Assembly (NCBI GenBank): GCA_021768485.1
Contig: JAIZVZ010000037.1
Coordinates: 1-35,540 of the forward strand
Reading direction: 5' to 3'
Length of the DNA: 35,540 nt
Origin: Oxalobacteraceae bacterium
GTDB taxonomy: Bacteria > Pseudomonadota > Gammaproteobacteria > Burkholderiales > Burkholderiaceae_D
Shown: positions 1 to 9,900 of the stretch, piece after piece
How the letters are laid out: every line of letters starts with the position of its first letter
Position numbering within the stretch: the stretch's first letter is position 1
Made by a program: the position numbers and the translations under genes
Notes under the pieces: generated by a model
Told to the model about the DNA's origin: nothing
The model's database searches: none
The model's input: only the letters and a program-made list of their open reading frames with translations

Positions 1-12
1 GTTTTCGCATCC

Positions 13-1263
13 ATGAGCTTCGCCCCCCTCGGTCTGATCGACCCGCTTCTTCGCACGCTGGCCGCGCTCGGCTATCAAAGCCCGACGCCGGTACAGGCGC
101 AAGCCATTCCGGCGGTGCTGGCCGGGCGCGACCTGATGGCGGCGGCCCAGACCGGCACCGGCAAGACCGCCGGTTTCGCCCTGCCCTTATTGCAAAAACT
201 GACCATGGAAGGGCAAGTGGCGGCCAACTCGGTGCGGGTGCTGGTGCTGGTGCCGACGCGCGAGCTGGCCGAGCAGGTGCACCAGAGTTTCCGCAGCTAC
301 GGCGCCAATCTGCCGCTGCGCACCCATGTGGCCTACGGCGGCGTGAGCATCAATCCACAGATGATGAAGCTGCGCAAAGGACTCGATGTGCTGGTGGCCA
401 CGCCGGGCCGCCTGCTCGACCTGTACCGCCAGAACGCCGTCAAGTTCGATCAATTGCAGACCCTGGTACTCGACGAAGCCGACCGCATGCTCGATCTCGG
501 TTTTTCGCGCGAACTCGATGCCGTGTTGGCGGCCTTGCCGAAAAAGCGGCAGACGCTGCTGTTTTCAGCCACCTTTTCGGAACCGATCCGCGCCCTGGCC
601 GGCAAGCTGCTTGCCAATCCGCTGTCCATCGAAATCAGCGCGCGCAACAGCACCGTCAAGCGCATCGCGCAGTCGGTGATACCGGTCGATAAAAAGCGCA
701 AGCCCGAACTGTTCATGCATCTGCTGAAACAGCGCCGCTGGGGCCAGGTGCTGGTCTTCGTCAAGACCCGCAAAGGCGTCGAGCAACTGGTCGACGTCTT
801 GCAGGCGCAAGCCATCCGCACCGACGCCATCCATGGCGACAAGCCGCAACCGGCGCGGCTGCGCGCGCTCGAGCGCTTCAAGGCCGGCGAAGTGCAGGTG
901 CTGGTCGCCACCGATGTCGCCGCGCGCGGCCTCGACATCGACGACTTGCCGCACGTCGTGCATTTCGACCTGCCTATCGTGGCCGAGGATTATGTGCACC
1001 GTACCGGCCGCACCGGCCGCGCCGGCGCCAGCGGCGAAGCGATCTGCCTGGTGTGCGCCGATGAAGTGAATCTGCTGGCGGCGATCGAGATCCTGACCAG
1101 ACAGACCCTGGCGCGCGTCGAAGAGCCGGGCTTTGCGCCCGAACACCGCGTGCCGCTGACCGACACCAGCGGCCAGGTCGTCAAGAAGCCGAAAAAACCG
1201 AAAAAAGCCAAGGCCGGCGCCGCAGTGTCGGCAGTCGACGTCCGTTTTCTCAAGCGCCCCTGA
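13..1263 (+). CDS. rhlE: DEAD-box ATP-dependent RNA helicase, RhlE type
   Basis: A 416-residue cytoplasmic RNA helicase that would unwind short RNA duplexes in ribosome assembly or RNA turnover. All core motifs are visible in order: an N-terminal Q-motif region, motif I AQTGTGKT (residues 45-52), PTRELA, TPGRLLD, motif II DEAD (154-157), motif III SAT (185-187), motif V ATDVAARGLDI and motif VI HRTGRTGR (329-336). The C-terminal tail is short and lysine-rich (KKPKKPKK), typical of RhlE and useful for RNA binding. The start at 13 fits the usual RhlE N-terminus (MSFxxLGL), but only 12 bases lie upstream, so no ribosome-binding site can be judged. The next gene is convergent. Confidence 0.95.
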   Translation: MSFAPLGLIDPLLRTLAALGYQSPTPVQAQAIPAVLAGRDLMAAAQTGTGKTAGFALPLLQKLTMEGQVAANSVRVLVLVPTRELAEQVHQSFRSYGANLPLRTHVAYGGVSINPQMMKLRKGLDVLVATPGRLLDLYRQNAVKFDQLQTLVLDEADRMLDLGFSRELDAVLAALPKKRQTLLFSATFSEPIRALAGKLLANPLSIEISARNSTVKRIAQSVIPVDKKRKPELFMHLLKQRRWGQVLVFVKTRKGVEQLVDVLQAQAIRTDAIHGDKPQPARLRALERFKAGEVQVLVATDVAARGLDIDDLPHVVHFDLPIVAEDYVHRTGRTGRAGASGEAICLVCADEVNLLAAIEILTRQTLARVEEPGFAPEHRVPLTDTSGQVVKKPKKPKKAKAGAAVSAVDVRFLKRP

Positions 1264-1265
1264 GG

Positions 1266-1286
1266 CGGCATCGGGCGGCGATGCCG
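1266..1286 (+). terminator. Possible hairpin 3' of rhlE
   Basis: Directly after the rhlE stop there is an 8-bp stem (CGGCATCG pairing with CGATGCCG) around a 5-base loop. No T-tract follows, so it is not a classical intrinsic terminator. It lies in the short spacer between convergent genes, where a termination or RNA-stabilising hairpin would be expected. Confidence 0.3.
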
Positions 1287-1316
1287 GCGCCGGGCGGCGG
1301 TGTCACACCTCAAACG

Positions 1317-2957
1317 TCAGGCGGCTGTCAGACGACGGTGAATCCGCTCGATCTGTTGCCAGGCCGATTCGATCGACCCGGCCATCCAGCCGTTCAGATA
1401 GCTCATGTGCTCGCCGGCCAGCAGGGTGCGGCCTTCGCCTTCCCACAGCTGCGGATAATCCTTGACGCGCCCTTCCTCGCTCCAGTGCGAGGTGGCGCCC
1501 ATGCTGTATTTGACCAGGTGCCAGCTGACCGAAAAGCCGTGCTCGAAGGCCTTGGTATATTCACCGGGAAAAATCTTCTCGCCGGCAGCGAGCGCGTAAT
1601 CGATGCGCTCGCGCGGGCTGCGCGCACTCATCTCGACGCCGTCGGCGCCGTAGCTGAAGTAACCGAGCAAAGTGCCTTTCTTGCCCTGCCAGTTGGACGA
1701 CGGCGCCGAAATCAGGTTGATGCCCTTGATGTCGGTAAAAATATGGCCGCCATAAATACCGTGCCCGGTCTCCCAGAAACGCTCCTTCATCTGCAAACCG
1801 ATCTTGCATAGCGGCGAATATGACACGCTCTGCATCGCATTCTTGAAGCCGTCGGAAAAATCGGTATCGATGCCGCGCAAGACCGAGACCGGAATCGTGC
1901 ACAGGCAAAAATCGCCGCGCACCACGCTGGCCTTGCCGCTGACGGTATTCCTGACGTGCACTTCGACCTTGTCGGCCAGGTTGACCAGCTTGCTCACTTC
2001 GGTGTTGTAGCTGATGACCTTGCCCAGGCGTTTTTCAAAAGCCTTGGCAATCATGTCCATGCCGCCGACCGGCTGGAACATCGTCTTTTGCTGCAAGAAG
2101 GTGCTGACCGACTTGTACATCAGGCCCAGCTTCGATTGCAGCAGCTCGGAAAAACCGAGCGGGTCCGACGGCACCCCGGGTCCCGGCGTGAGGCCGGCGC
2201 CGGGATTGACCTTGAAGCCGCGGCCGTCGGTGCCCTTGTAGTCGAGATCCTGTTTCGACAGATAACCCTCGTTGACCAGATAATCGATCAGCAGCGCCTT
2301 GTCGGCCGCCGTCACCTGCTGGTCGAGCGTGCCGCGCTTGAGCGACTTGGCCAGCAATGCATCGACATGGCCGCGCAGATCGGCCTTGACTTCGAACATG
2401 CGCAGACGGCGCTGGTTTAGCGGGCCCTGGGCCCGTTCGTTGTAGACATAGGCGGCATCGTTATCGTTGTTGAACAGTTCGAGCTTGACGTCGAACGCGC
2501 TCGTATAGTGCAGCGTCGAATAATGGTTGAACGGGATCCGCCACGGTCCCATATTGATATATTCGCCGGCATCGAAGGTGCACACCTGTTTTTGTCCGCC
2601 GAGCTCTTCGAGCACCTTGCCGCGCCGCGCGGTCTGGATCCGGCCGCCGGCAAAGTCGCGCGCCTCGAGCAGGCGGATGGTGTAGCCGAGCTTGCCCAGT
2701 TCATAGGCGGCCGTCATGCCGGCAATGCCGGCGCCGAGGATGACCACGGTCTTGCCCTTGCCGCTGCCAGTCAGTACCGGCGGCACGCAGGCGGTGGCGG
2801 CGCTATCCATGCCCCAGGCCTTCATGGTCGCCATCAGCATGGCGCTGCCGCCCAGCGCCAGCGCCCGCACCAGAAAATCGCGGCGGGTCGCGCCGCCGGC
2901 CAGATGCGGCGCATCAGACAATGCATTGCTATCGAAATCTGTATTTGACATGGTCAT
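1317..2957 (-). CDS. Tat-exported flavin monoamine/L-amino acid oxidase family protein
   Basis: A 546-residue FAD-dependent amine oxidase that should oxidise an amine or amino acid to the imine with release of H2O2; the substrate cannot be read from the sequence. Residues 24-40 form a twin-arginine signal (TRRDFLVRAL followed by a hydrophobic stretch), so the folded holoenzyme is probably exported. The dinucleotide-binding motif GAGIAG lies at residues 75-80, followed by the E-A-R and GGRIQT pattern of the amine-oxidase family. The C-terminal part has the FAD-contacting LLAGEHMS and SIESAW segments. The frame extends to a TTG at 3029, but ATG 2957 (or ATG 2951) places the signal at the N-terminus. 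No clear Shine-Dalgarno is seen. It is divergent from an exported RidA protein, which suggests linked imine chemistry. Confidence 0.85.
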   Translation of the reverse strand: MTMSNTDFDSNALSDAPHLAGGATRRDFLVRALALGGSAMLMATMKAWGMDSAATACVPPVLTGSGKGKTVVILGAGIAGMTAAYELGKLGYTIRLLEARDFAGGRIQTARRGKVLEELGGQKQVCTFDAGEYINMGPWRIPFNHYSTLHYTSAFDVKLELFNNDNDAAYVYNERAQGPLNQRRLRMFEVKADLRGHVDALLAKSLKRGTLDQQVTAADKALLIDYLVNEGYLSKQDLDYKGTDGRGFKVNPGAGLTPGPGVPSDPLGFSELLQSKLGLMYKSVSTFLQQKTMFQPVGGMDMIAKAFEKRLGKVISYNTEVSKLVNLADKVEVHVRNTVSGKASVVRGDFCLCTIPVSVLRGIDTDFSDGFKNAMQSVSYSPLCKIGLQMKERFWETGHGIYGGHIFTDIKGINLISAPSSNWQGKKGTLLGYFSYGADGVEMSARSPRERIDYALAAGEKIFPGEYTKAFEHGFSVSWHLVKYSMGATSHWSEEGRVKDYPQLWEGEGRTLLAGEHMSYLNGWMAGSIESAWQQIERIHRRLTAA

Positions 2958-3399
2958 CCGTGAAAAAGAGAGAGAGAAAAGCGGGGAGCAAGGCCGCGCC
3001 GCGCCCGACAGGCATTTCCCTGGACGCAAGATTTATGCCATTTTGACATTCAGACCCAGCAGGCAATGAGCATCCTTTATTACTGACAATGACAGAGGCC
3101 ACTGTGGCGCACGATGTCAGCACATGGGCATTGACGGTGCAAACGCCGCCAGCAGACTAAAACAGTGCATATTCACCGGACAAGTTGGTGCGCCATGGTT
3201 GGTTGTGGGGCAGGCGACGACGCGACTGAAGACGGGCGCCACGGCCTGCGCGCCGCGCGCATGGCGTGCAAGAGCGGCCGGCGACATACAGGGCGCTAAG
3301 GATGGCATGTATATTGCAGCAACATTTCTCAACAACCACATTTTCATGGTGTTAAGTTGAATTATTCACAACCATAAACATTGAATGAGGATTTGAACG
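2958..3399. other. Divergent intergenic region, amine oxidase / RidA
   Basis: About 440 bp between two divergently transcribed genes, so promoters for both should lie here. The part next to the RidA gene (about 3300-3390) is AT-richer than its surroundings, as expected for a promoter. I could not assign convincing -35/-10 hexamers or an operator. The short frames in it have no coding character. Confidence 0.5.
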
Positions 3400-3918
3400 A
3401 TGCATGCTTCTCCCCTTTTTACACGCCTGCTCATCACCGGCGGTCTGGCTCTCTTACAACTGAGCAGCGCGGCACATGCCGACGAAATCAAGCGCACCAG
3501 CGCGCCCGGCTCGAAAGCGCCGATCTCGAGCACAGTCAGCGTGCCGGCGGCCAGCCGCATCGTCTTCTTTAGCGGCAATCTGGCCGATGTCGCCAATCCG
3601 GCCGCCCCGCAAGGCAGCGTTGAAGCATATGGCAATACCGCAACCCAGGTCACCTCGATTCTCAAGAAGTTCGAAAAATTGCTGGCCGCCGAAGGCTTGA
3701 CGCTGGCCGATGTCGTCAAGGTCAACGTCTTCATGGTCGGCGATCCGGCGCTCGGCGGCAAAATGGATTTTGCCGGCCTCAATGCCGCCTATAGCCAGTA
3801 TTTCGGCAGCGCCGCGCAACCGAACAAACCGGTTCGCACGGCCCTGCAGGTGGCCGCGCTGCCGATGCCCGGCGGACTGGTCGAAATCGAGATGACGGCG
3901 GCCAAGCCGGCGCCGTAA
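3400..3918 (+). CDS. Exported RidA (YjgF/YER057c/UK114) family protein
   Basis: A 172-residue protein with a Sec-type signal peptide of about 27 residues (cleavage probably after AAHA), followed by one RidA domain. RidA enzymes hydrolyse reactive enamines/imines to ketones plus ammonia, and the active form is a trimer. The domain ends with the family signature around Arg146 (KPVRTALQVAALPMPGGLVEIE), where the Arg binds the substrate carboxylate in deaminating members. Classical RidA is cytosolic and about 130 residues long, so the signal peptide marks an extracytoplasmic subgroup. A TGAGGA ribosome-binding site precedes ATG 3400. The divergent neighbour is an exported amine/amino acid oxidase, whose product is the kind of imine RidA removes; that link is inference. 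Confidence 0.85.
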   Translation: MHASPLFTRLLITGGLALLQLSSAAHADEIKRTSAPGSKAPISSTVSVPAASRIVFFSGNLADVANPAAPQGSVEAYGNTATQVTSILKKFEKLLAAEGLTLADVVKVNVFMVGDPALGGKMDFAGLNAAYSQYFGSAAQPNKPVRTALQVAALPMPGGLVEIEMTAAKPAP

Positions 3919-4059
3919 TCGGCATCATCAGTGTAATCGGCGCTCAAAATCGCAAGCCCGGGCAGCGGCTGCGCGGCCACTTGCCTGTCGGTGCCAACTG
4001 GCCTATGCTGTGCGGGCGCGGCGCATGCGTGTCGCGCCCATTTTTTTGAAAAGGCTACG

Positions 4060-5076
<1,017 letters not shown>

Positions 5077-5362
5077 TGCTGTCCTCGCATGCCTTGCAAT
5101 CGGTGCCACGCCGCGCGCCGGATAAGGCCAGGCATCAGAATTATCACTGACGCAATGGCAGCAAACCATGGCAAATAAACACGGGCATCGCCACGCGCGA
5201 TGTCCGTCCTCGGCACCGCCAAAGCAAATACCGCCTCCCTTTATCGACACCCGGAAATAGTCGCGAGCACAGCTTGTCGCGATACAGGCACAACTGGCAC
5301 CCGGGTGATCAATATCAACTGACGCAGTGCGCCATTAAATATAATTAAGTTATGAAAAAAAC

Positions 5363-5395
5363 CATACTGTCTGTCAAGGCTGCGGGCACAGTATG
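5363..5395. promoter_or_regulatory. 8-bp inverted repeat in the PKS upstream region
   Basis: CATACTGT at 5363-5370 and its exact reverse complement ACAGTATG at 5388-5395 are separated by 17 bases in the AT-rich spacer. It could be an operator or a small hairpin. An 8-bp match can also arise by chance, so this is only a candidate. Confidence 0.25.
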
Positions 5396-5752
5396 CGTCC
5401 CCTGAGCAAAGAACAATCGCAGGATTTTCAAAACGCCCTCTGCAACCGACTGAAATTCCAACTTTCGGATGTGTTTTCAAGATAAGCAAACGTGTCGGCG
5501 CGCTCTTTGTATTTTACAAAATTAACATATTGCAATGCACAAAAATAGCATATGAATATAAGAGATTTCGTATTTCAGCCATATCGATGAGGTTATCGCA
5601 GCGGTATCGCAGTCACCACCGCAAGCGCAGCCGGCAATGGTCGAGACAGGGCATGAGCCGGATTGCCGATGGCTTTATGTGCAGTGGCAGTCCATTCAGT
5701 GCGGGCCGGTCAATGCGGCCGACGTTTCGAGTTTGACGGCAGACGCGCAAGC

Positions 5753-5794
5753 GCCGCCTTGAATACGCCGCCTTGAATACGCCGCCTTGAATAC
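5753..5794. repeat. Three tandem 14-bp repeats
   Basis: Three perfect copies of GCCGCCTTGAATAC lie head to tail, followed by a partial fourth copy (GCCG). They are about 125 bp upstream of the first gene of the PKS locus. The perfect identity suggests a recent slippage product. Confidence 0.9.
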
Positions 5795-5920
5795 GCCGTC
5801 GCAATGATGGCTCAGTAGAACCATAGCAAAAGTCCGCTATGCATATGTGGACGCGCCGTCTCCGAACTGGCGCCAGCAATCCGATCAGGCCGACTCGCAC
5901 CGCAGTACTGGAGCATAAGC

Positions 5921-6865
5921 ATGGACTCAAAATTGAACGCAGGCGAGTGGCTGAACGAAAATAAAGTGCCGTGGCCGGACGCCGGCGAGGCATGCGTCGT
6001 GCCGGCGCAGGCGCAGCGCCGGCCATGCAAGCGACCGGCGCCGCAGCCATCTCCATTCGACTGCGCCCAGCGCAGCTTCGAAATCAGCGCCCAGCTCAAT
6101 CCCGGAGCCGCCGCCATCCGGCATGAGCAAGGCACGCTCACTTATGGTGAACTCGATAACCAGGCCGATGGACTGGCCGCATTGCTCCAGCAAAATGGCG
6201 TCGAATCAGGCACGGCTTGCGCAATTTTCATGGATAGCTCGCTGGCCCTGATACGTGCAATGCTGGCGGTACTGAAAGCCGGCGGCATTTATTTCCTGCT
6301 CAATCCGGCTCTGCCGCGCGAGCACATGGTCCGCTTGCTACACAGCTTCCATCCCAAAATCATTCTCGTCGGCGACAGCGTCCGCCAAGCCTTACCGCCA
6401 TCGCAAGCGCATGTCCTGTCGTGCAACGAAGACGGCGCCGACCTTCCCTACGCCTGGCCACACGAGTATGCCATCGATGGCCAGGCGCCAGCCTACGCAA
6501 GCGGCATGCCGGCAACGATGGCCGCGCAACTGACTTTCATCAGCCACGCAAGCGTAATGCAGCGCCTGACGACGATGCAGGAACAATGCCCGATCAGCGA
6601 CGGCGACTCGGTCCTGTTCCATCCCGATCATGCATTCACGTCCATTGCCGATGAATTTTTATGGCCACTTTCCAACGGCGCACAATTACTGATGCCCTCG
6701 CCGTACCAGGGCGACGTCCCCGCGATCATCCGCGATCTGATACGGCAGGAGCACATCACGGTGATCCGCACCAACCCCATTCTGGTCGACCTGCTATTTG
6801 CCGGATCGCGGCGAAAAAAATGCACAGCCAGAACGCAGGAACAGGCACCGGAGCAAGCGGAGTGA
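5921..6865 (+). CDS. Truncated, P-loop-less adenylation (AMP-binding) domain protein
   Basis: A 314-residue protein resembling the N-terminal half of an NRPS/acyl-CoA-synthetase adenylation domain. A1 (LTYGELDNQADGLAALLQ) and A2 (LKAGGIYFLLNPALPREH) are recognisable, as is the FLWPLSNGAQLL region. The A3 ATP-binding loop (TSGSTGxPKG) is missing: the sequence goes straight to TFISHASVMQRL. The protein ends before A5-A10, so there is no C-terminal subdomain. It should therefore not adenylate. The frame is uninterrupted, with GGAG 7 bases before ATG 5921, so it may still be made. It is the first gene of the run and stops about 70 bp before the preferred PKS start. It may be a decaying loading-module remnant or a non-catalytic partner. 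Confidence 0.75.
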   Translation: MDSKLNAGEWLNENKVPWPDAGEACVVPAQAQRRPCKRPAPQPSPFDCAQRSFEISAQLNPGAAAIRHEQGTLTYGELDNQADGLAALLQQNGVESGTACAIFMDSSLALIRAMLAVLKAGGIYFLLNPALPREHMVRLLHSFHPKIILVGDSVRQALPPSQAHVLSCNEDGADLPYAWPHEYAIDGQAPAYASGMPATMAAQLTFISHASVMQRLTTMQEQCPISDGDSVLFHPDHAFTSIADEFLWPLSNGAQLLMPSPYQGDVPAIIRDLIRQEHITVIRTNPILVDLLFAGSRRKKCTARTQEQAPEQAE

Positions 6866-6935
6866 AAGGTGGAGCAGCAGGCGGAATAACAAGCGGCGCA
6901 CGATGACGGTAATGACGACCTTGCGGAGCCAGTCC

Positions 6936-9900
6936 ATGACAAGCCTAGGGAAAGACCTGGAAATATTGGCGCTAAGCCCATCGTTTCAATTATGTCCAGA
7001 AATTGCCATCGCCGCCTGCCGGGCGCAGGCCTGCGGCATACTCGACCTCGGCATCGGCCAAGACCTGCAGCACAGCCGGCAAGTGCTCAAGACGGTGCGG
7101 CGCGGCGCGGCCACCGAGGCGCGAGGCGAGATGCCTTGGGGCGCGCGTTGGGAAACACTGGGGGCGCCGGCGGCCGGCCTGGCTCAGCTCGAACAAATAC
7201 TTGACGGCATGGCGCCGCTTCCGCTGCTGCTGCTCGCCGGCATAGGAGCTGAGCACCTTGAACGGCTCGCCGCAGTGCGCGAACAGGCGCGCCGCCTCGG
7301 CACCGCCGTCTTTCTCGAAGTCTACGACCTGCCCACCGCACGCGCCGCCCAGGCCGCCGCCTTCGACGGCCTCATTCTCAAAGGACACGAAGCCGGCGGT
7401 GCGGTCAGTGCGCTGTCGTCTTTCATGCTGCTACAACAATTCCACGGAAAACTGACGATTCCTTACTGGCTGCAAGGCGGCATCGGCCTGCATAGCGCCG
7501 GCGCCGCCATCCTGGCCGGCAGCGCAGGTATTGTGCTGGCCGAGCAACTATGGCTGAGCGCAGAGGGGCCGTTTCATACCGAGCCAGGCCGCGCACCGTG
7601 GCGCCATCTCGATGGCAGTGAAACCATTTTGCTCGGCGACCAGCAAATGCGATACCGTTTTTATGCTCGCCGCGCACGGGCCACGCAACGCCAGATCAAT
7701 CTTGCGCAAGCCGCTGGCGCGGCTTGGCAGCCACTGCTGGCCGAAGCGCTGAAAAAAAAGCCGGCCGCGCCTGACGAGGCCTTGCTGGCGCTCGGTCAGG
7801 ATATCGCTTTCGCCGCGCCGCTGGCGGCGCGCTACGGCAGCACCGGCCGCATTATCGCAGCAATACGCGAAAATCTGGCCGCCGCCGGCGTACCGCCTGC
7901 CACGCCGGCGCCATTCTCGCCGCACGCGCCGCTGGCGGCGCTCCACGGCACGCGCTTCCCGATCGCCCAGGGTCCGATGACGCGGGTCAGCGATGGCCCC
8001 GCATTCGCCAAGGCCGTGGCCGACGGCGGTGCCCTGCCTTTCCTGGCGCTGGCTGTCATGCGCGGCCCCCAGGTGCGAAGTTTGCTGGAACAGGCAAAAA
8101 CATTAATGGCGACGCAGCCGTGGGGCGTCGGCATACTGGGCTTCCTGCCGCTCGAAATGCGCCAGGAACAGCTGGCCGAGATTTGCGCAATCAAGCCGCC
8201 ATACGCCATCATCGCCGGCGGCAGGCCGAGCCAGGCCCGCGAACTCGAAAGCCTGGGCATCGCCACCTATCTGCACGTGCCGTCGCCAGGTTTGCTGCGC
8301 GGCTTTCTCAAGGACGGCATGCGCCGCTTCGTCTTCGAAGGAAGCGAATGCGGCGGCCATACGGGGCCGCGCACCAGCCTGATATTGTGGGAAACGGCGA
8401 TCGACATCCTGGCCCATGCCGAGATCGACGACCCGGGCTCGGTACAAATCATGTTTGCGGGCGGCATCCACGATGCGCTGTCGGCCGCCATGGTCGCCGT
8501 ACTGGCCGCACCGTTGCTGGCGCGCGGCATGAAAATCGGCATTCTGATGGGCACCGCATATTTGTTTACGGACGAAATCGTGGCCAGCGGCGCCATCGTC
8601 GAAGAATTCCAGCAGCAAGCCATCGCCTGCCAGGAAACCTCATTGCTGCAATCTGGCGTCGGCATTTATACGCGCTGCGCAAAAACGGCGTTTTGCGACG
8701 AATTCGAAAACGTGCGGCGCGAACTGATCCGTAGCTCGAAATCCGAAGACGACATACTGATGGCACTCGAATTGATGAATATCGGCCGTCTTCGAATCGC
8801 CGCCAAGGGCATCACGCGCAATACGGCCCGCCATGCCGGCGCCGACGCGCCGCGCTATAGCGAGGTCGACCGTGCCACCCAGCGCCGCGAAGGCATCTAC
8901 ATGCTCGGCGATGTTGCGCGCCTCAGGCATGCCACTTGCAGCATAAACGCACTGCATGCGGCAGTGAGCGAAGGCAGCACGGACTTGCTGGCGGCGAGGC
9001 GCAAGACGGCGCCGGCCGCGCCGCGCAAAAGGCCCGAAGCGCTCGCCATCGTCGGCATGGCCGGCCTGTTCCCCGGCGCCCAGGGCCTGCGTCAATACTG
9101 GCAAAATATTCTGCGCGGTGTCGACGCCATTCGCGAAGTCGACGAAGCACGCTGGCGCCCGCGCGACCTGTTCGATCCCAAACGCGGCACCGCCGACAAG
9201 GTCTATTCGAAATGGGGTGGATTTCTCGACGATATCGCATTCGATCCGCAAGCCTACGGCATTGCGCCGGCCAGTCTGGCCTCGATCGAACCGGCCCAGC
9301 TACTGGCGCTCGAAGTGGCGCGGCGCGCGCTGGCCGATGCCGGCTTCGACCAAAAGCCGTTTGCACGCGAGCGCACGGCCAGCATCTTCGCGGTCGGCGG
9401 CATGAACGACCTCGGTACGTTTTACAACTTCCGCACCCTGCTGCCGCATTTTCTGGCCAGGCTGAACGGCGTTCCGGAACAGGTGCGGCAAGACATTATC
9501 GACGCTTTATACCGCCAGCATTTGCCGGTCTGGACCGAGGACACCTTCCCCGGCATTTTGGGCAATGTCGTGGCGGGCCGGATCGCAAACCGGCTCGACC
9601 TCGGCGGTACCAATTTCACGGTCGACGCCGCCTGTGCGGCATCGCTGGCCGCGCTTGATGTAGGCATCAAGCAATTGCGCAACGGCGACGCCGACGTCGC
9701 ACTGGTGGGCGGGGTCGATTGCACCAACAGCCCGATCGGCTTCATGTGTTTTTCGCAAACCCATGCCCTGTCGCCGCGTGGCCGCTCGCGCCCGTTCGAT
9801 CGCAGCGCCGACGGCATCGCCATCAGCGAAGCGGTCGGCGCGGTCGTGCTCAAGCGCCTGACCGATGCCGAGCGCGACGGCGACCGCATATATGCCCTCA

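Larger units (their letters stand above)
5077..5920. other. Long AT-rich spacer upstream of the PKS locus
   Basis: About 840 bp with no convincing gene; small frames here lack family features. The stretch 5320-5570 is clearly AT-richer than its flanks and is the best candidate for promoter and regulator sites of the downstream biosynthetic genes. It contains an 8-bp inverted repeat (5363-5395) and, nearer the first gene, three tandem 14-bp repeats (5753-5794). A weak sigma70-like pair can be drawn (TTGCAA at 5530 with an AT-rich -10-like segment near 5551-5559), but the match is poor. Confidence 0.5.

Noticed and set aside
5363-5395. LuxR-type quorum-sensing box
   Set aside because: The 8-bp arms with a 17-base centre do not fit the roughly 20-bp lux-box layout.
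5921-6865. Functional NRPS adenylation enzyme
   Set aside because: The ATP-binding A3 loop and all motifs from A5 on are missing.
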